Shown: positions 12,159 through 40,394 of the stretch, piece after piece | Layout of the letters: each line of letters opens with the position of its first letter | How positions within the stretch are numbered: the stretch's first letter is position 1 | Assembly (NCBI GenBank): GCA_029718625.1 | Contig: CM056376.1 | Span: 23,117,869 to 23,181,868 of the forward strand | DNA length: 64,000 nt | Source: Synaphobranchus kaupii | Lineage: Eukaryota > Chordata > Actinopteri > Anguilliformes > Synaphobranchidae | Direction of reading: 5' to 3' | Program-made: the position numbers and the translations under genes | The notes under the pieces: model-generated | The model's database searches: none | What the model was told of the DNA's origin: nothing | What the model saw: only the letters and a program-made list of their open reading frames with translations

Positions 12159-12739
12159 ACGTCCTGGTGTGTATGCCTTAAACCATGGTACTTTGTTGAA
12201 ATGTTCTGAGACAACAGTCTGTTTTAGACTAGTAGTGTTTTCTCTGTTACCGGCTGCAGTTTTGATACGATTGCACTCGACAAGCTAGGGCAGCATTAAA
12301 TAGTTGACAGAGTTGACGTACCGTAGCATCATAGTTGACAGAATGATAGGTCGGTGGAAGTTGTTGGCATAACTAACATCTGAGCTCTGAACATGCCTGG
12401 GTGTGGACTCTGATGCTGTGGAGTTATACACAGTAATCAGACATTAGTGGTAACTCAAAAGGAAATGACTCAACATGTAAGTGGCGGACACCGTATCATG
12501 GTCAGAAAGTGTCTGGCCTGGTTCTGACCACACCTCCGTCCGCCGTGATTAGAAAATAGCATCGGAAAGACAACAGTTTAAGAGCCCTTGTGTGCACAAT
12601 AATTGTATTTTTTGTTTCTTTACTCCCCTTTATCGAAAAGAGAAAGATAGGACATGAATCTTTGCACTTTGTCGTCCTTTCAATGAACAAACACAAAATG
12701 GGCAACAAGGGTAAAATAAGATTTACCCAAAATCATGGG

Positions 12740-12960
12740 TACAATTTCTGGTAAATGCAAAATAATTACTTTTGAATATGAAGCTGGTAAATATAAAAAC
12801 CTACTTATCGGTAGATGAAAAGACTGCTGGATAATGTAAATCAAGTTTCTGGTAAATTTAAAAGCCTGCTTGCCATTAGATGTAAAAACATTGCTAGTAA
12901 ATGTAAAACCGATAGTAAGTGTGAAAGGAATGCTGGTAAATTGCGAGCATTTATTGAATG
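12740..12960. repeat. Degenerate short tandem repeat (core CTGGTAAATGTAAAA)
   Basis: Variants of CTGGTAAATGTAAAA recur every 20-45 bp at about 12750, 12785, 12828, 12850, 12893 and 12932. They look like an old, mutated minisatellite with no coding potential. Confidence 0.5.
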
Positions 12961-13426
12961 TAAATATTTTCTAGCACAATTTAAAAATACACATTTGTGT
13001 GCATCCCTTTAAAAGGCTTACGTAAAACAAGGAGTTTGCATCTCGGTAGTTTTAAATGCAGAACCCCTGTGTTGATCTAATCTGTTCTGAAAAGACATCT
13101 TTACATGTAAGTGCTATTATCAAAGCCTAACCCACATATAATCAGTGAAAACACAGAAGTCTTTTAAAAGTAACATAACACTTCTATATGTTCTGGCAGT
13201 AATATATTTACAGGCATTTTTTCACAATGAGTCTTATGCTTACCAGTGATTTAAAAAATAGTTCAGTGGAATGGCAATATGGTAAAAATAAAAATGCATA
13301 CATACACTCCTGTTTTCTCTGGATTTGGATATTTGTGTTCATTTCTACAACCTTCTCCATCAGTTGAGAGCGTAGCCATGCGGCCTTTTCATTCCTCATT
13401 CCACCAGTAAAACTCCCACAGACATA

Positions 13427-13897
13427 GGCTGTGACCGAATATGATCCCTGTTCCCTGTCCTATGTCCCCTGTCCCCTCACTCTGCAAGCAGTGTGCAAAA
13501 GAAATCCTGCAAAACTAGTGAAGAAGTAGTTCATAATATTTTTTTACACATTTTTTGATTTCTGTTGAGAATATCAATCAGTCTACATATGACAATGGTT
13601 ACAAAGTGTAGATTATGAATGAAGATAGAATTAACAAAAATAAGAAGAGAGTAGTTCGTAATATGTCTTGTACTACCAGTTTTTACTTCCGGTTTACTTC
13701 CTGAAATTGTCGGATGAGTGTGCTCCTGAATCCCCTCAACAAAACCCCAGAAATAACCCCAGAAACCCCAGGGTTTCATCCTGGGATTTTAAGTGCCCCC
13801 ATTTGTGAGAAAAAGTCGCCCGCTCAAAAGCTTTTTGACGAAGTTGACTCAAGTATGCGCCCTCAAAGGGGTGAAGGGAACATATTAGGTCACAGAC
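13427..13897. mobile_element. Candidate diverged TIR element (MITE)
   Basis: The left end GGCTGTGACC and the right end GGTCACAGAC are inverted copies with one mismatch, about 470 bp apart. The left end resembles the GGCTGTGTCC terminus of the intact element at 44046-44508, and the sizes are alike. No convincing target duplication is visible, so this may be a decayed relative or a coincidence. Confidence 0.35.
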
Positions 13898-14731
13898 ATT
13901 GTCTCGGAGGAGTGTGCGTCATGCTGGCTTGTGCCGGCAGACTGTAGGTGCCCTAATGACCAGGCGGGGGTCACTGGTGTGTGATAAGACGTGGAAATCT
14001 CTCCCTCCTCAGACAACGCTATACCACATTATGTGCCACCATGTGGGCCTGCTGCCAAAATGCCAGCACTGGAAGGTTCCGGATTTAAAACCAGCCCATA
14101 AGGCCCATCCATACTCCAGCAGCCCCTACAAGCAATTGATTAACATTATTTACAGGACAATTTTGACTTGTAATTATTATTATTTATAATAATATGTTTT
14201 ACATTCACTGGCTCTGTTTTTACATTTTCAGTTTATCAGTTCTTTTATGAGTAGTTACTCATCTCCTTTCCATAGCTAATGCCATTGTAATTTAAAAAGA
14301 TACTCTCGCTGTAACATATGCAGTTTGTATAATATGCAGTCGATTTGTAAATGGATGGTGAACTTTAAACTGTAAATACTGAGAATGGATGCAAATCAGA
14401 AATGCAGATTGTGTACTATGATAAGAACTAATTCCCAAGGTTGTAGGAATTGTGGCGTCTTTCTGAATGGAGAAATAAATATGTTATCATCAGTGTCATT
14501 TGTGTATTTATTTCCCCAGTTGGGCTTTTGCTTTGCTGACGAGGCAACATCAAACGTTTCCCGCAATGTCACTGAGAATAATAAATGACCCCAAAATGAG
14601 TCTGAAAATATTTTTTTCATTAGTATACATCGTGAATTAAAGTAGGCGCTCATATTGCCTCTTAAAAGAATTAGTAATCGCGCTCCTACTGTTAACATTG
14701 TATAACAAGGCTTCTGGGTTTAGCTATTTAA

Positions 14732-14930
14732 CTGTGCGCCTCACAGCAAGAAGGTACTGAGTTTGAATCCCGGCTGAGAGTCATTCTGTGTGGAGTTTGC
14801 ATGTTCTCCCCGTGTCCACGGGTACTTCCGTTCCTCCCACAGTCCAAAGACATGCAGGTTAGGTTCATTGGAGAGGTCTAAATTGTCCTTGGGGTATAAA
14901 TGGGCGACTGAATGGACAAATGGGGGCCCA
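14732..14930 (+). mobile_element. tRNA-headed SINE-like element with conserved vertebrate core
   Basis: A head containing a Pol III box B-like GTTTGAATCCC is followed by the block TGTGTGGAGTTTGCATGTTC and then CCCACAGTCCAAAGACATGC, sequences widespread in fish and other vertebrate genomes as the body of old SINEs. There is no coding capacity. The 3' end is not sharply defined. Family assignment is from memory and should be treated as approximate. Confidence 0.6.
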
Positions 14931-15353
14931 GACGGCCAACAGGGGTTGCTCAAGCAAGGAGCATGACCATGTGCTACAGTGGCACTGAGGTAAAATCCAC
15001 ATTTCAAAAGAGAACGCCTTCTTTCAAAAAATAATTGTTTTAAAAAAGAAATTCTAAAATGAAACCAAAAGGTGAACATTTTTTTTGTGGTTTTGTCCAC
15101 TTGGATGGGAAATCATCCTATGAAGAAATCAGGGTGCAATTAAAGAATGAAAATTAGTTTGAAAACAGTTCATTGAAAGTGAATGATCGCACTCTCCTAG
15201 CTGAAGCTTTAGGAAAAGTTGGTACGTTGCACTCCGCTCTCAAATGACGACAAACATTATGAGGTTTGCACTCCAAGAAAAATACTTAAGTTAAAAGTTT
15301 AGTTGTAATTTTCAGTTACTGTATTGTGCTACAGCGGAAAAAATGACCAGACA

Positions 15354-15402
15354 TTTTGGCTGTAAAGACTTCGACACACCGATGAAGGCTTTACAGCCAA
15401 AA
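15354..15402. repeat. Perfect 14-bp inverted repeat (hairpin)
   Basis: TTTTGGCTGTAAAG at 15354-15367 is matched perfectly by CTTTACAGCCAAAA at 15389-15402. The 21-nt spacer holds a second short pairing (CTTC/GAAG). Confidence 0.85.
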
Positions 15403-16029
15403 CGTTTTCTGAAAGCAGAAAAATATGTAAGGCTATATACGTATATATTCTTGTCCTAAAAGTGAAAAACTGCAAAAATTCTAAATATTTTTTGTGTTCA
15501 GATCAATGCAAAATCGTTTAATCAATGACCACTGTGAAATGAATCAAAATGTGTTTGAAGACATGATCAAAAATCCCTTTTATGGAAAATCAGCAAAATA
15601 TGTAAGATTCTAAATGTCTTTTTTTTCAATCAGATGGATGTGAAATCATGTTTACGCAGCAACCATACTACAATAAATGAATGGGAATGTGTTTGAAGAC
15701 GTATATGAAGAAAAATCATTTTCATGGAAAATCAGCAAAATATGTAAGACTATAGTCTTATGTCCAAAAAGTGAAAAAATGCTAAACTTCTAAATGCCAT
15801 GAATGAAAATGTTTCACTGGAAATCAGAAAAATTGTCATGGATGAGAAATCGCCTTTATTCAACATTAATACCAAAAATATGTTTTATGATCCGTTTTAT
15901 GCTCTGGCCATCTGTCCAATGGAAGAAGAAAAAAATGCAAAAACCATAAATTAGTGTTTTTTTCTATTCAGGTGGTTGAGAAATCATCTTGATTAAACAG
16001 CCAAAAAACAATGCAGAGGGGATAGACCA

Positions 16030-16095
16030 GTGGTGCGCAGTTCTGGTCCTGGAGGGCCGGGTGTGTGTAATTTACCCTGGCTAAATGAGCTAACT
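16030..16095. mobile_element. Fragment of a dispersed hAT-like repeat end
   Basis: The segment CAGTTCTGGTCCTGGAGGGC resembles ends of short hAT-like fish repeats, as does the element at 40916. No matching inverted end is visible nearby, so it is a solo fragment. Confidence 0.35.
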
Positions 16096-17971
16096 GGCTG
16101 TATACACCAACGCTGGTTCACTCATAGATTAGATCAAAGTAAAACGTTTCATATAGGGACATATGAACAGTCTTCATGCACGTAAAATGTCATACGGTAT
16201 AAATGTTAGGGCCAATTAAGGCCAGAAGTTGGCATGAAAACCAGAAACAGATACGGCCTTCGTTGCCCATCTCTGGGATAGACTATGGGGCTGGACATGG
16301 GGAAAGCAGAGTCGGCAAGAGATATACATGGGATCACAGCATAGAAAGTGCCATAGCGGGACATCAAACTCACTACACGGGATCCATATATGCCTTCAGT
16401 TAGCCACACTAAACATTGTGTCAATGAGAAATCATCTCTATTGGCGAGAATCCTAAATTTGGTTTTCTCCAATCAGATGTATTAGAAATCATTGTTATTA
16501 AAATATCATTCACTTTTCCTTATCATATATATCATCTTTACAAACATGATGAAACTGATTAATGAAAATTAGTTTATTAATGGTGGCCAAATTACAATCT
16601 AACATTTTAAAAGTCTTGTTTCTTAATATAAATCCCTTCTAAAGGAAATCTTAAAAATAAAAAAAAGATCAATTTCTGAAAAGAAAGACACATTTCTACA
16701 CGAGTTCTCGTTTCTAAAATGGATTGGCCCCACAGTATGCTTGAAAAAAAAAAAAAAAAAGGATTCCTTCTTTTAAACGATATATTTTCAGAAGCATGGT
16801 TTTGGTTTTAGATCTGTATGTCTTGCGGATGGCATGGTATTGAAAAATATTTGACAGCAAAATAATCATCAAGTATCAATTTTTAATAACAGTCGTTTCT
16901 GAGATGTCAGTAATCTCTGTGTAAACATGCCAGATTCTAGGGCATGCACATACGCACAAACATGTGAAAATGTAACACAAATGGGCTAGAAAATCTGTGG
17001 ACTCAATTGTGCAGCTATCAAACTCTGGGACCAAACTAATTCATGCTCTTGCCCATGTTATTAACTAAAAGGTTATTATGCATGCATAATATCATAGAAC
17101 AAAAGCACTTTTAAAGGCTACCCACTGCATTCCAAGCAATAATGTATAAAATGTGCACGTTGCTAAGGTAATCATAGCAAGTCACTCTTTTTCTTCTGCA
17201 CAGGAGGTCTATTAAATTACTGGATATTATTAGCATACATTGAAATCATTCCTTCAGTGAACACATCAGTAGGTCTGATTATACCTTGCCCAAATGAGAC
17301 TTGGCTATAACGTCCTTGGAAACAAACAGAAAAGATTGGATTTCCTTGTCACATTTTCCTGTCTGTTAACAATATAATATGGTCCCACTCACTCTAACAT
17401 GAACACACTTATGGAGTCAACATAGTCATCTTTCCCTAAAAACTCAGGAAGCATAGGTTTTAACATTGGAAAGCTACATAAACTAAATCCACACTTGTAC
17501 TTATATGTACCCCTAGGCAATACAGAAAATACTTCACACAGCTGTGTGTTAAGATTTGCAGGCCACTGGGCAAAATTGTAGACGCCACTCATGTATAAAT
17601 TATGATTTTTAAAATTTGAAAATCATGTAAAAGACAGGCATCTGAAGCATATTTCTAGATGAAAATCTCTAGAATTCATCTGACATTTTTTTATTTTTAT
17701 CACCTTTTATATTAACTCTGAATACAAATGCACCTAAAAAGTCTATCAACCTGTTGAAAATGATACATTTCAATGAAACGTTTAATGGGACATCACAAGA
17801 AAAATGTCAATTTATGCTTACAAATCTTTGACTGTCGACAGAAGGCGGGAATGAAAAAGTATAAAAACAACAAATTTTACAAAAGCTATCCGCAGCTCCT
17901 ACATCCTGCTGGACACAAGACAGAATATTAATAAATAAATTAACACACACAACCAAGTTTCTTTCAATCAA

Positions 17972-17977
17972 TTTATT
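17972..17977 (-). terminator. Candidate bin3 polyadenylation signal
   Basis: On the minus strand this reads AATAAA, about 2 kb after the bin3 stop codon at 19962-19964. The intervening AT-rich region (about 17955-19961) would be the bin3 3' UTR. Confidence 0.45.
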
Positions 17978-19961
17978 GAATTTTATATATTCTGGTCAAC
18001 AAAACAAAATATGTTAAGTGTGTTACATTGACGAATGCAACGGCCTCAACAGATGGTCTGTGCCAATCAGAATTCTTGTAAATTAACAGCTGGAACAATT
18101 AAATAGAAACGTAAAACAACAAATATAGTAAAATATACTATTATGTTAAACAGCAAAGCTTTAGAAATAAAATGTGCCTTTCTCAATTCAGCCTAGACAG
18201 AATGGTTTCATTTTAATGCTGTACATTGAACGCAAAGGATTCAAAAACATTTCTCTCACATTTAAATAAGCTAGGGGAACGGCATGAGGATTGCCTCTCA
18301 ATTGAAGTTTGGCTTATTACAATGTACACGATTGTAAAAACAATTTTGCTTTGAAATCACAGTCCTACTGATACACATTGAACTCAAAAAGAACTTGATA
18401 CAAATGTTACATGATAAGTATGACTGATATCAGAGGGGAAAAACTACTGATTAAAAGGCACAACATCCAACATATGCTGCACCCTTGACACAGTAACATC
18501 CACAATTATTCAACGCAGTTCTAAATTATATTTACGAAAAGTCTGTAGGCTTGATGGTGTTCATGTGGACTATCCTCAATGAAAACAACGATGTTTCTTT
18601 ATTACAACACATCTCTGAATACATTTCCCTTGGATGTGCAGCATGAGATATGTGGATTATCCAAGCATATTAACTTGTAATATGACACAGGCAAGAACCT
18701 GTGGACCTCACCACATGCATTATAGGAAGTCAATCATTAACGGGCTAGCTGGCAAAGTCTCGGGGCTGCACACACACTATAAATGAGGGGGACAAGGTGG
18801 TTGGTTCATGGATAACCAATCACAGTCTTTATAGGCCACATGAGACATGGTATGGTCATGGCTATAGACCATTGCTTCATCAGGTTAAGAAGTAATTTCA
18901 ATAATCAGACTAAATTACAAATAAAAAAACATAAAATACACCTGAGAAGAGCGCCTCGGGAAGATGTAACGCACTGCCACTAGAGGGCGTAACAGCATTG
19001 CTTTTTCTCAGTAAGTGGTCCCCGTCTATTGCAATAGCTGAGAATCCATTTGAGCCAAATAAACATTAAAAAAACAAAAAAACAATCTTTCAACATATTT
19101 ACATCAAATTATACCCACCAGAAAATTGCATTCACATACAAGTTCAACTTTGCACAACAACCCCCCCCCCAGGACTTTGAAAAATGGTTCTGTTCTCAAC
19201 CTCTGCCCCGTATGGGACTGATTGGTGACACGAAACATAAATTACAGAGAAGAATGAAACTTTGCAAAAGCGGATACTACTGATTCAAGTTTTCTTATCC
19301 AACGTGTTGGGTAAGACTTCATATTAATGGTCTCTTAATACCGCTTTACAACAAGCCACAAATGTGTGGAGACCCATTACGAGTTAATCATTTTCCTTTC
19401 ATTTCATTTTCTTAATAGGAAATAAAAAAGACGGTGAGCAGGGAGGGCAGCAGTCGTAAGAACTGTACCCTGACTGATAACATGCCACTTCTGAAAATGA
19501 GTTCCCCTTGAGGAAAATGGTTATTTCAACAAAGTTTACATTAATTCCAGATGACACACAAGAAACAGAATATGTAAAAAAGTTAATCATTTCAAACTAG
19601 TATTAAGTGGACAGCTTAACGCTGGTTTGACAATTAAGAACATTATGTGACAGCCCTTCAAATAGTAAACCAGAGTTTTCTTCATATATTTCTTCAAAAA
19701 TAGGCCTGTATTCATTCCATTTTAAAAATACACAATTTGTTATCTGCTTACAATAAGAGAAGTTACTGATGGCTGTGTAATTATGGCATTAAAACGCTTA
19801 AACCTTAAGCATTTAGTGTCCTCACAAGTATAGTGTCGTCACAAGTTTAGTGTCATCGGTGGAATTGAGTGATAGTGTCTCAGTAGGAGATAAGAGAGGA
19901 GAGAGAAAATATTCAAGTAGAATCGTACCATTGGTAGTAGTAACCCATTAAGCCCCGCCCC

Positions 19962-34975
<15,014 letters not shown>

Positions 34976-37900
34976 CTGTGAAGGAACGGAGACGCACACG
35001 TTAAGGTTCCGCACGGCGGCCGACCGCTCGCCAGCTTTTGACCGCCATGCGCGGTAAACGACGCTTTAGCGGAGTCCACCCTGTTTACGTTACGGTCTTG
35101 TTTGAATTCTGCCTTTTTTTAACGTTTGCCTGAATTCCGTTCAACAAAGGCCTTCAAAAAACGTCGTCTGAGCATATCTAAAGCCCTCATTTACCGCCGG
35201 ATGTCACATCCACGCAAACAATCAACAATTACTGGCTTCCCTCAAACACTCACCCGTACAACAAAAGCACAAAGTGGTGTTTGGTGGGGTGAGGGGAGGG
35301 GGGAAGGGGGGTCATCTAAACTTTCTTGACGTTGACTCCTTTATGGCACACAAGCCCTGAGGAGCCAGCCCTGAATATTCATAGAGAGCGATACTACAGG
35401 ACTGATCTGTCAGGGGACACACATGAAAGCAAAACCTCGCCGATTTCAAATCCTGCAGAGGGTGGGTTGCCTTACAAGATGAAAGTTCTTTGCAAACAAA
35501 CATTTTAACAATAACAGTTTATATTTTGTGTATTCTTTCTGAGTCTGATTTTTTTTTGGGGGGGGGGGGGTGAGGAAGGAGGGAAGGAGGGAAAGAGAAG
35601 GGAAGGGGGGAATTTAAATGAAAGCAAATGAACATCATCTCGAGGCCTCCGGCCCAGTGTTGAAGTCTTACAGACAGAAGCCGGCGCGCAATTAACAAAC
35701 TTTCCAACTTCATTTACATTTGGGCTTCGCGATGTCTTCCCTACAAGACCTATATCTGTGACAGAACACTAAAGATATTCTGGCAAATAACTCCAGCTGA
35801 AGATCACTGCAGAGAACGGTCAGTAACAGACAGAGGCATCAAGATCCGTCTCCAAAACAAAGAACCAAGTCTTCACTTCATATTTCGCAGATTGTCAATC
35901 TCGCTATTAAGTCAAATATAACTGTTTAAGCAAGCAATAAATTTCCTGAACTATAACAGTAGCTTGTTTATTTTTTTATTTTTTACACATACACAAAAAA
36001 AAGCAACGAATTGTTTTAAAAATGAAACCACAAACACGCAATCTTGGGAATACTTGCTAAACGCGGTTCATTTCCTTAAAAAAAAAAAGCGCAGCAATTT
36101 ACATAAACCCCCCCCCTACTACCAACCAACAATGAATAAATACCAAAGAGCTCAGTGAAACGCAAGCACACACTTGTACACAGTGATTGTCTGCATTGAG
36201 CCGGGGGGAAAATGGGAAGGAGCACATTTGCTTAAGCGTGCACCTGCCCTCTCCGCCCTGACCCCTCCCAGAGCGGGGGGCCGGGGCTGTTCCGGCGAGG
36301 CTCGGGAACGCCCGCGGCCAGCGCTAGCACCGCTAGTCTCCGTGAGTCACGGGGCAGAGGCCACCCTCCCAAAAATACACGCCGATCCGCTCCTCGCGCC
36401 GAGAAATCGATAGCCTCCCGCGCAGCGCATCCTCGGCCCGCTCGGGCCCCCGGGGCTCAGGGGCCCCGGCTCGCCCGCAGAGCACCGCGGGGCCCGGCGC
36501 TTCTCCACCGCCGGCCTCTTTAAACAGAAATAAACGCTCGGCTGGACCCGTTCCTACCTTCATTATCTCAGCACGTTTTCATCGCCCCCCCCCCCCCCCC
36601 CCCAACCTTCTCCCCTTCTGGCGCAACAGCTCATTGGTGGGCTTGGCCGCGAGAGCAGGGCTCTTGTTTTGAGTCTCATTCTCTTGCTCGTTCGGATTGC
36701 CTTCAGAGCACAAAACACTGCTTCTGAGGACGTGCTACAGGTTGCGCGCTAGCGAGTGCGCCACATGAGCGATCCACAGGCCTTCCGCTGACGGACGAGA
36801 CGTCCCGGGGCGATGTTCCTAACAGCAAATGGAACTGCCGTTGAGAGGCTTAAATAAAGTTGTCCGCGGCGCCGCTAGCCGGCCTCGGGAGTCGGCAGGA
36901 TCCTGTGATCCAGAGCCAAGGCGTTGGGCCCGGGAGGATCTCAGTGCCAGCGGGTCCTGGCTCCTCTCCGGCCGAACGAAGCGGCATCACGAAACGGCAT
37001 CGCACAGACAGAGCGGAGAAATCAGAAACAGATCCGACGTCAGACCGGATCGATCACATCTGGGCTCTGTGAGAGAGGAAGGGAGGGAGGGAGAGAGAGA
37101 GGGAGAGATAGACAGAGCTCTACTCCCAGTTGTCTCTCTGTTTCTGGCAGAGAGTTCAGGCCGAGAGGCTTTTACTGGTCCGCAGGTTCCAGGGCCGGCA
37201 CAGACTCAATCAGATGGTCAAAACAAAAATGGACCATTGTTTTAATAATGAGATCTGGGGTTGTGGAAAAAACCAAACCCCAATTATCACAGGAACTTAA
37301 GTACTATCTGAGAACATTTGCTCAAGTACTTGAGCACATAACCATGTGAGCCGAGCTGACCTTAAAGAAACAGGTGCGTGCGGGTCATACTGTTGGCAAG
37401 TAACTCGGGTCACGCTGAAAACTACATCCTCTTCCATCTATACCAGCAAACTGACCCACTGGATGACTGTATTGATCCAGCAGCAGAGAGAAGGCCGGCT
37501 TGCCTTGCCTATCGATTCTGCCTGGATTGATGGTTCATGATTCTAACAGCTGCATTTCGAGCCGGTGACAGCACTACGAGCGTCCCTGCACAACACCATC
37601 CAGTTCGTCACGGCGGCGCGGACAGCTTGATCCCAGCAAAGCCACGCGGGGAAGAACCCCCTCTTCCGATGCACAAAAACGCGCGCGCACCTTTCCGTTA
37701 GCCTGTGGTCAAACGGGGAAGGAGCTCAAATTGAGGTGCATAAATTTCATCAGTGCCTCCCCGTTTCCGTGGCGTGATCTGTGGATGCGGGTCAAGCGCG
37801 TTTCGCACCGAAATCAAAGGGCAGGACCGTGATATCTTGAGCGCAGAGCAGCCAATTCCGAAAAGCCGAAGAGGCTGACCGGGGGGCCCGGCAGGGAGGA

Positions 37901-39060
37901 GGGCGGAGAGCGGCGCGAGATCACAACCTTTTCGGGCTGAGGAGGAGGAGGAGATTTGCGGGAGACGTTTAAAACGCTGCCAGGCTCTGACCCCAGTTAA
38001 GCGGACGAGATTCGGGGCCGCGGGAGAGATGAAGCGCACGGCGCCCGTCGGGGGGCATTTCTCCTTTAATAGGCGCCCGTCTATTTTACACAGAATCCGT
38101 AGGTGTGCGGGCCGCGGCGCAGAATCTGCTTTTTCCAGATTTTCACCCGAGAGCCTGACGACGGCTGATTCAAAAATCTGCTGCGAGAACGTTTACTCAT
38201 ACCCAATCTGCCAAGAAAAGGAAGTGTCGGCAGGGAGGCTTCGGTATTTATTTTGAAAATGGACTNNNNNNNNNNNNNNNNNNNNNNNNNNNNNNNNNNN
38301 NNNNNNNNNNNNNNNNNNNNNNNNNNNNNNNNNNNNNNNNNNNNNNNNNNNNNNNNNNNNNNNNNNNNNNNNNNNNNNNNNNNNNNNNNNNNNNNNNNNN
38401 NNNNNNNNNNNNNNNNNNNNNNNNNNNNNNNNNNNNNNNNNNNNNNNNNNNNNNNNNNNNNNNNNNNNNNNNNNNNNNNNNNNNNNNNNNNNNNNNNNNN
38501 NNNNNNNNNNNNNNNNNNNNNNNNNNNNNNNNNNNNNNNNNNNNNNNNNNNNNNNNNNNNNNNNNNNNNNNNNNNNNNNNNNNNNNNNNNNNNNNNNNNN
38601 NNNNNNNNNNNNNNNNNNNNNNNNNNNNNNNNNNNNNNNNNNNNNNNNNNNNNNNNNNNNNNNNNNNNNNNNNNNNNNNNNNNNNNNNNNNNNNNNNNNN
38701 NNNNNNNNNNNNNNNNNNNNNNNNNNNNNNNNNNNNNNNNNNNNNNNNNNNNNNNNNNNNNNNNNGGAATTCAGGGACAGCTGAAAACAAAAAATGTAAA
38801 AAAAAAAAGAGTGGGATGCGCACTTTTTCCGCTTAAGTGTCTTTCAGCACCTTCCAATCAGCTCCTGCGGATTTCGACCGCTGGCATCTGATCCGGCTCG
38901 GCCCCGCCCCCTGCCCGCTGAGCTCGCTGTGTCTCTGCCTGCTCGGAGGAGGGGGAGACCTGCGCTGTGGTACAGCGGAGAGACTCAGAGTCTTTGCTTT
39001 TTGTCGTTTTCCTTTCAGGCAGGGCAAGAAATCCAGAGAGCGAAGCGATGCAAGGCTTTC
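34976..39060. other. Region between the first visible bin3 exon and the nrp2 3' end, with CpG-rich blocks
   Basis: No coding exon could be recognised, although the missing bin3 5' exons and promoter should be here. CpG-rich blocks lie near 36230-36560, 36850-37050 and 37850-38140. A second 500-N gap falls at 38266-38765. A C homopolymer is at about 36585-36603. Confidence 0.4.
38266..38765. other. 500-N assembly gap
   Basis: Exactly 500 Ns, a placeholder for unknown length. It lies between the visible bin3 exons and the nrp2 3' end and may hold bin3 5' exons. Confidence 0.99.
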
Positions 39061-39070
39061 CCAACACCGT

Positions 39071-39076
39071 TTTATT
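39071..39076 (-). terminator. Candidate nrp2 polyadenylation signal
   Basis: Minus-strand AATAAA about 1.3 kb downstream of the NRP2A-type stop codon. The interval 39077-40394 would be the 3' UTR. Another possible signal lies near 39327. Confidence 0.35.
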
Positions 39077-40394
39077 TTGCCACAAAAAAATAAAAAGCAC
39101 CATGTCCTGTTTACCCTGGCTCTTATCTGTTCGTTGGAGTAAAAACAAAACCAAAAAATGGCAAAAACAAATTTTAAAAGTGAAATGAAGAAAAACATGA
39201 GGCCTAATCCTCCAAGGCCTCTGTGGTTCTTTATCCAGGAGCTCGTGTTTCACAATGGCTGTCCTCCAAAAGCAGTTCCTTTAAGGCTCAATAGTGTGTC
39301 CGAGAATTCGGCTTCATTTGCAACTCCTTTATTTCTGTCTCTTTTTTTATTATTTTCGAGGTCCTTCCTGTGGCACACAGAGAGCTGGCGGCGGCGGAGT
39401 CATAGACGTCTCTCCCCAAAAGCGAGAGGGACGTCTGCCCCCAATTTCTGATGCACGTGCTGACCGGCGACAAACATCTTTAGTTGCCCCGCCCAGCTCT
39501 CTGCAATCCATAGGTTGCGCTGAAATAAACTTCACAGAGCACTCGGCCGTGTGTTTATCCTTCCATCAAATAAAAATGAGACACCGAAAAGACAATCCTT
39601 TGACTAAATCTATCTTACAGAATCAAAATATCTTGTCCCTAATTTTAGACAAAATACTGTTTTTTTTTCTCTTCTTTTAAGACTGGCAACAGTCCAAAAA
39701 ACAAAAACATCGAATATTACAAACATTCTGAACTAAGGAGGAAGAAGACTGTGCAGTCGACGCACAAGAGAATTATTGCAAAAAATAGCACAGATGACAT
39801 CAGGGGCTGAAGCTGAGGAAATGAAGCTGGTCTGTCACAGATGCACAGGTCTAAAACTAAACTAAACAGTCCACAAAAGTAACAGAATCCTAGGCCACTG
39901 TTTTCACGCAAAAAGGAGGAAAAAGGTTCGACAAGTCACCACCTGTCTAAGAAGTCCTAGCATCACTCGTTTCTAAGCTTAAGTCACCTGTTTAAAAAGT
40001 AGATCCTTAAAAATCTATATTTGTATATATTTTAGTTTTTTTTTCATTTTTTGGGATAGCATTAAATTGATATGTTTTGATATTTTTCATCTATCTTTTG
40101 AATTCGGAGCACCCGTAGAGCGGTCCGCTGAGACTGGCTCCTAATCGATTTCCTCGACCGCCTGTGGTTCCAAAGGCTAGGCTCGGCTCCACTCCAGTAG
40201 TGGTTGGGGTCAGTGCGCATTTAAATGTGGCTTGGTCCGCCTTCCAATGAAGGCCTGCTCTTACACAGGCAAGAGAGAGAGAGAGAGAGATACGAATGTA
40301 GAGAAGATTGAGAGGAGTCATTTTTTTGTTTTTGTTTGTTTGTTTGTTTGTTTGTTTTCTTGCTTTTGGGGCGAGCAGGCGCGACAGCGCCCCT

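Larger units (their letters stand above)
15100..16500. repeat. Diverged long-period repeats in intergenic DNA
   Basis: Blocks such as AAAATCAGCAAAATATGTAA (15587, 15729, and diverged at 15413) and GAGAAATCATC-type motifs (15110, 15640, 15842, 15973, 16419, 16475) recur at roughly 130-150 bp or multiples. The copies have drifted apart, so this is probably an old satellite-like or duplicated segment. Confidence 0.45.
12159..17954. other. Intergenic region between convergent acsl5 and bin3
   Basis: AT-rich DNA with no conserved coding exon. It holds diverged short repeats, a SINE-like element near 14732, a hairpin at 15354-15402 and a stretch of degenerate repeats near 15100-16500. Remaining open frames are short and have no recognisable domain. 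Confidence 0.6.

Noticed and set aside
36829..37349. ORFs of 138-141 codons upstream of bin3
   Set aside because: No similarity to the expected BIN3 N-terminus and no domain; treated as non-coding CpG-rich sequence.
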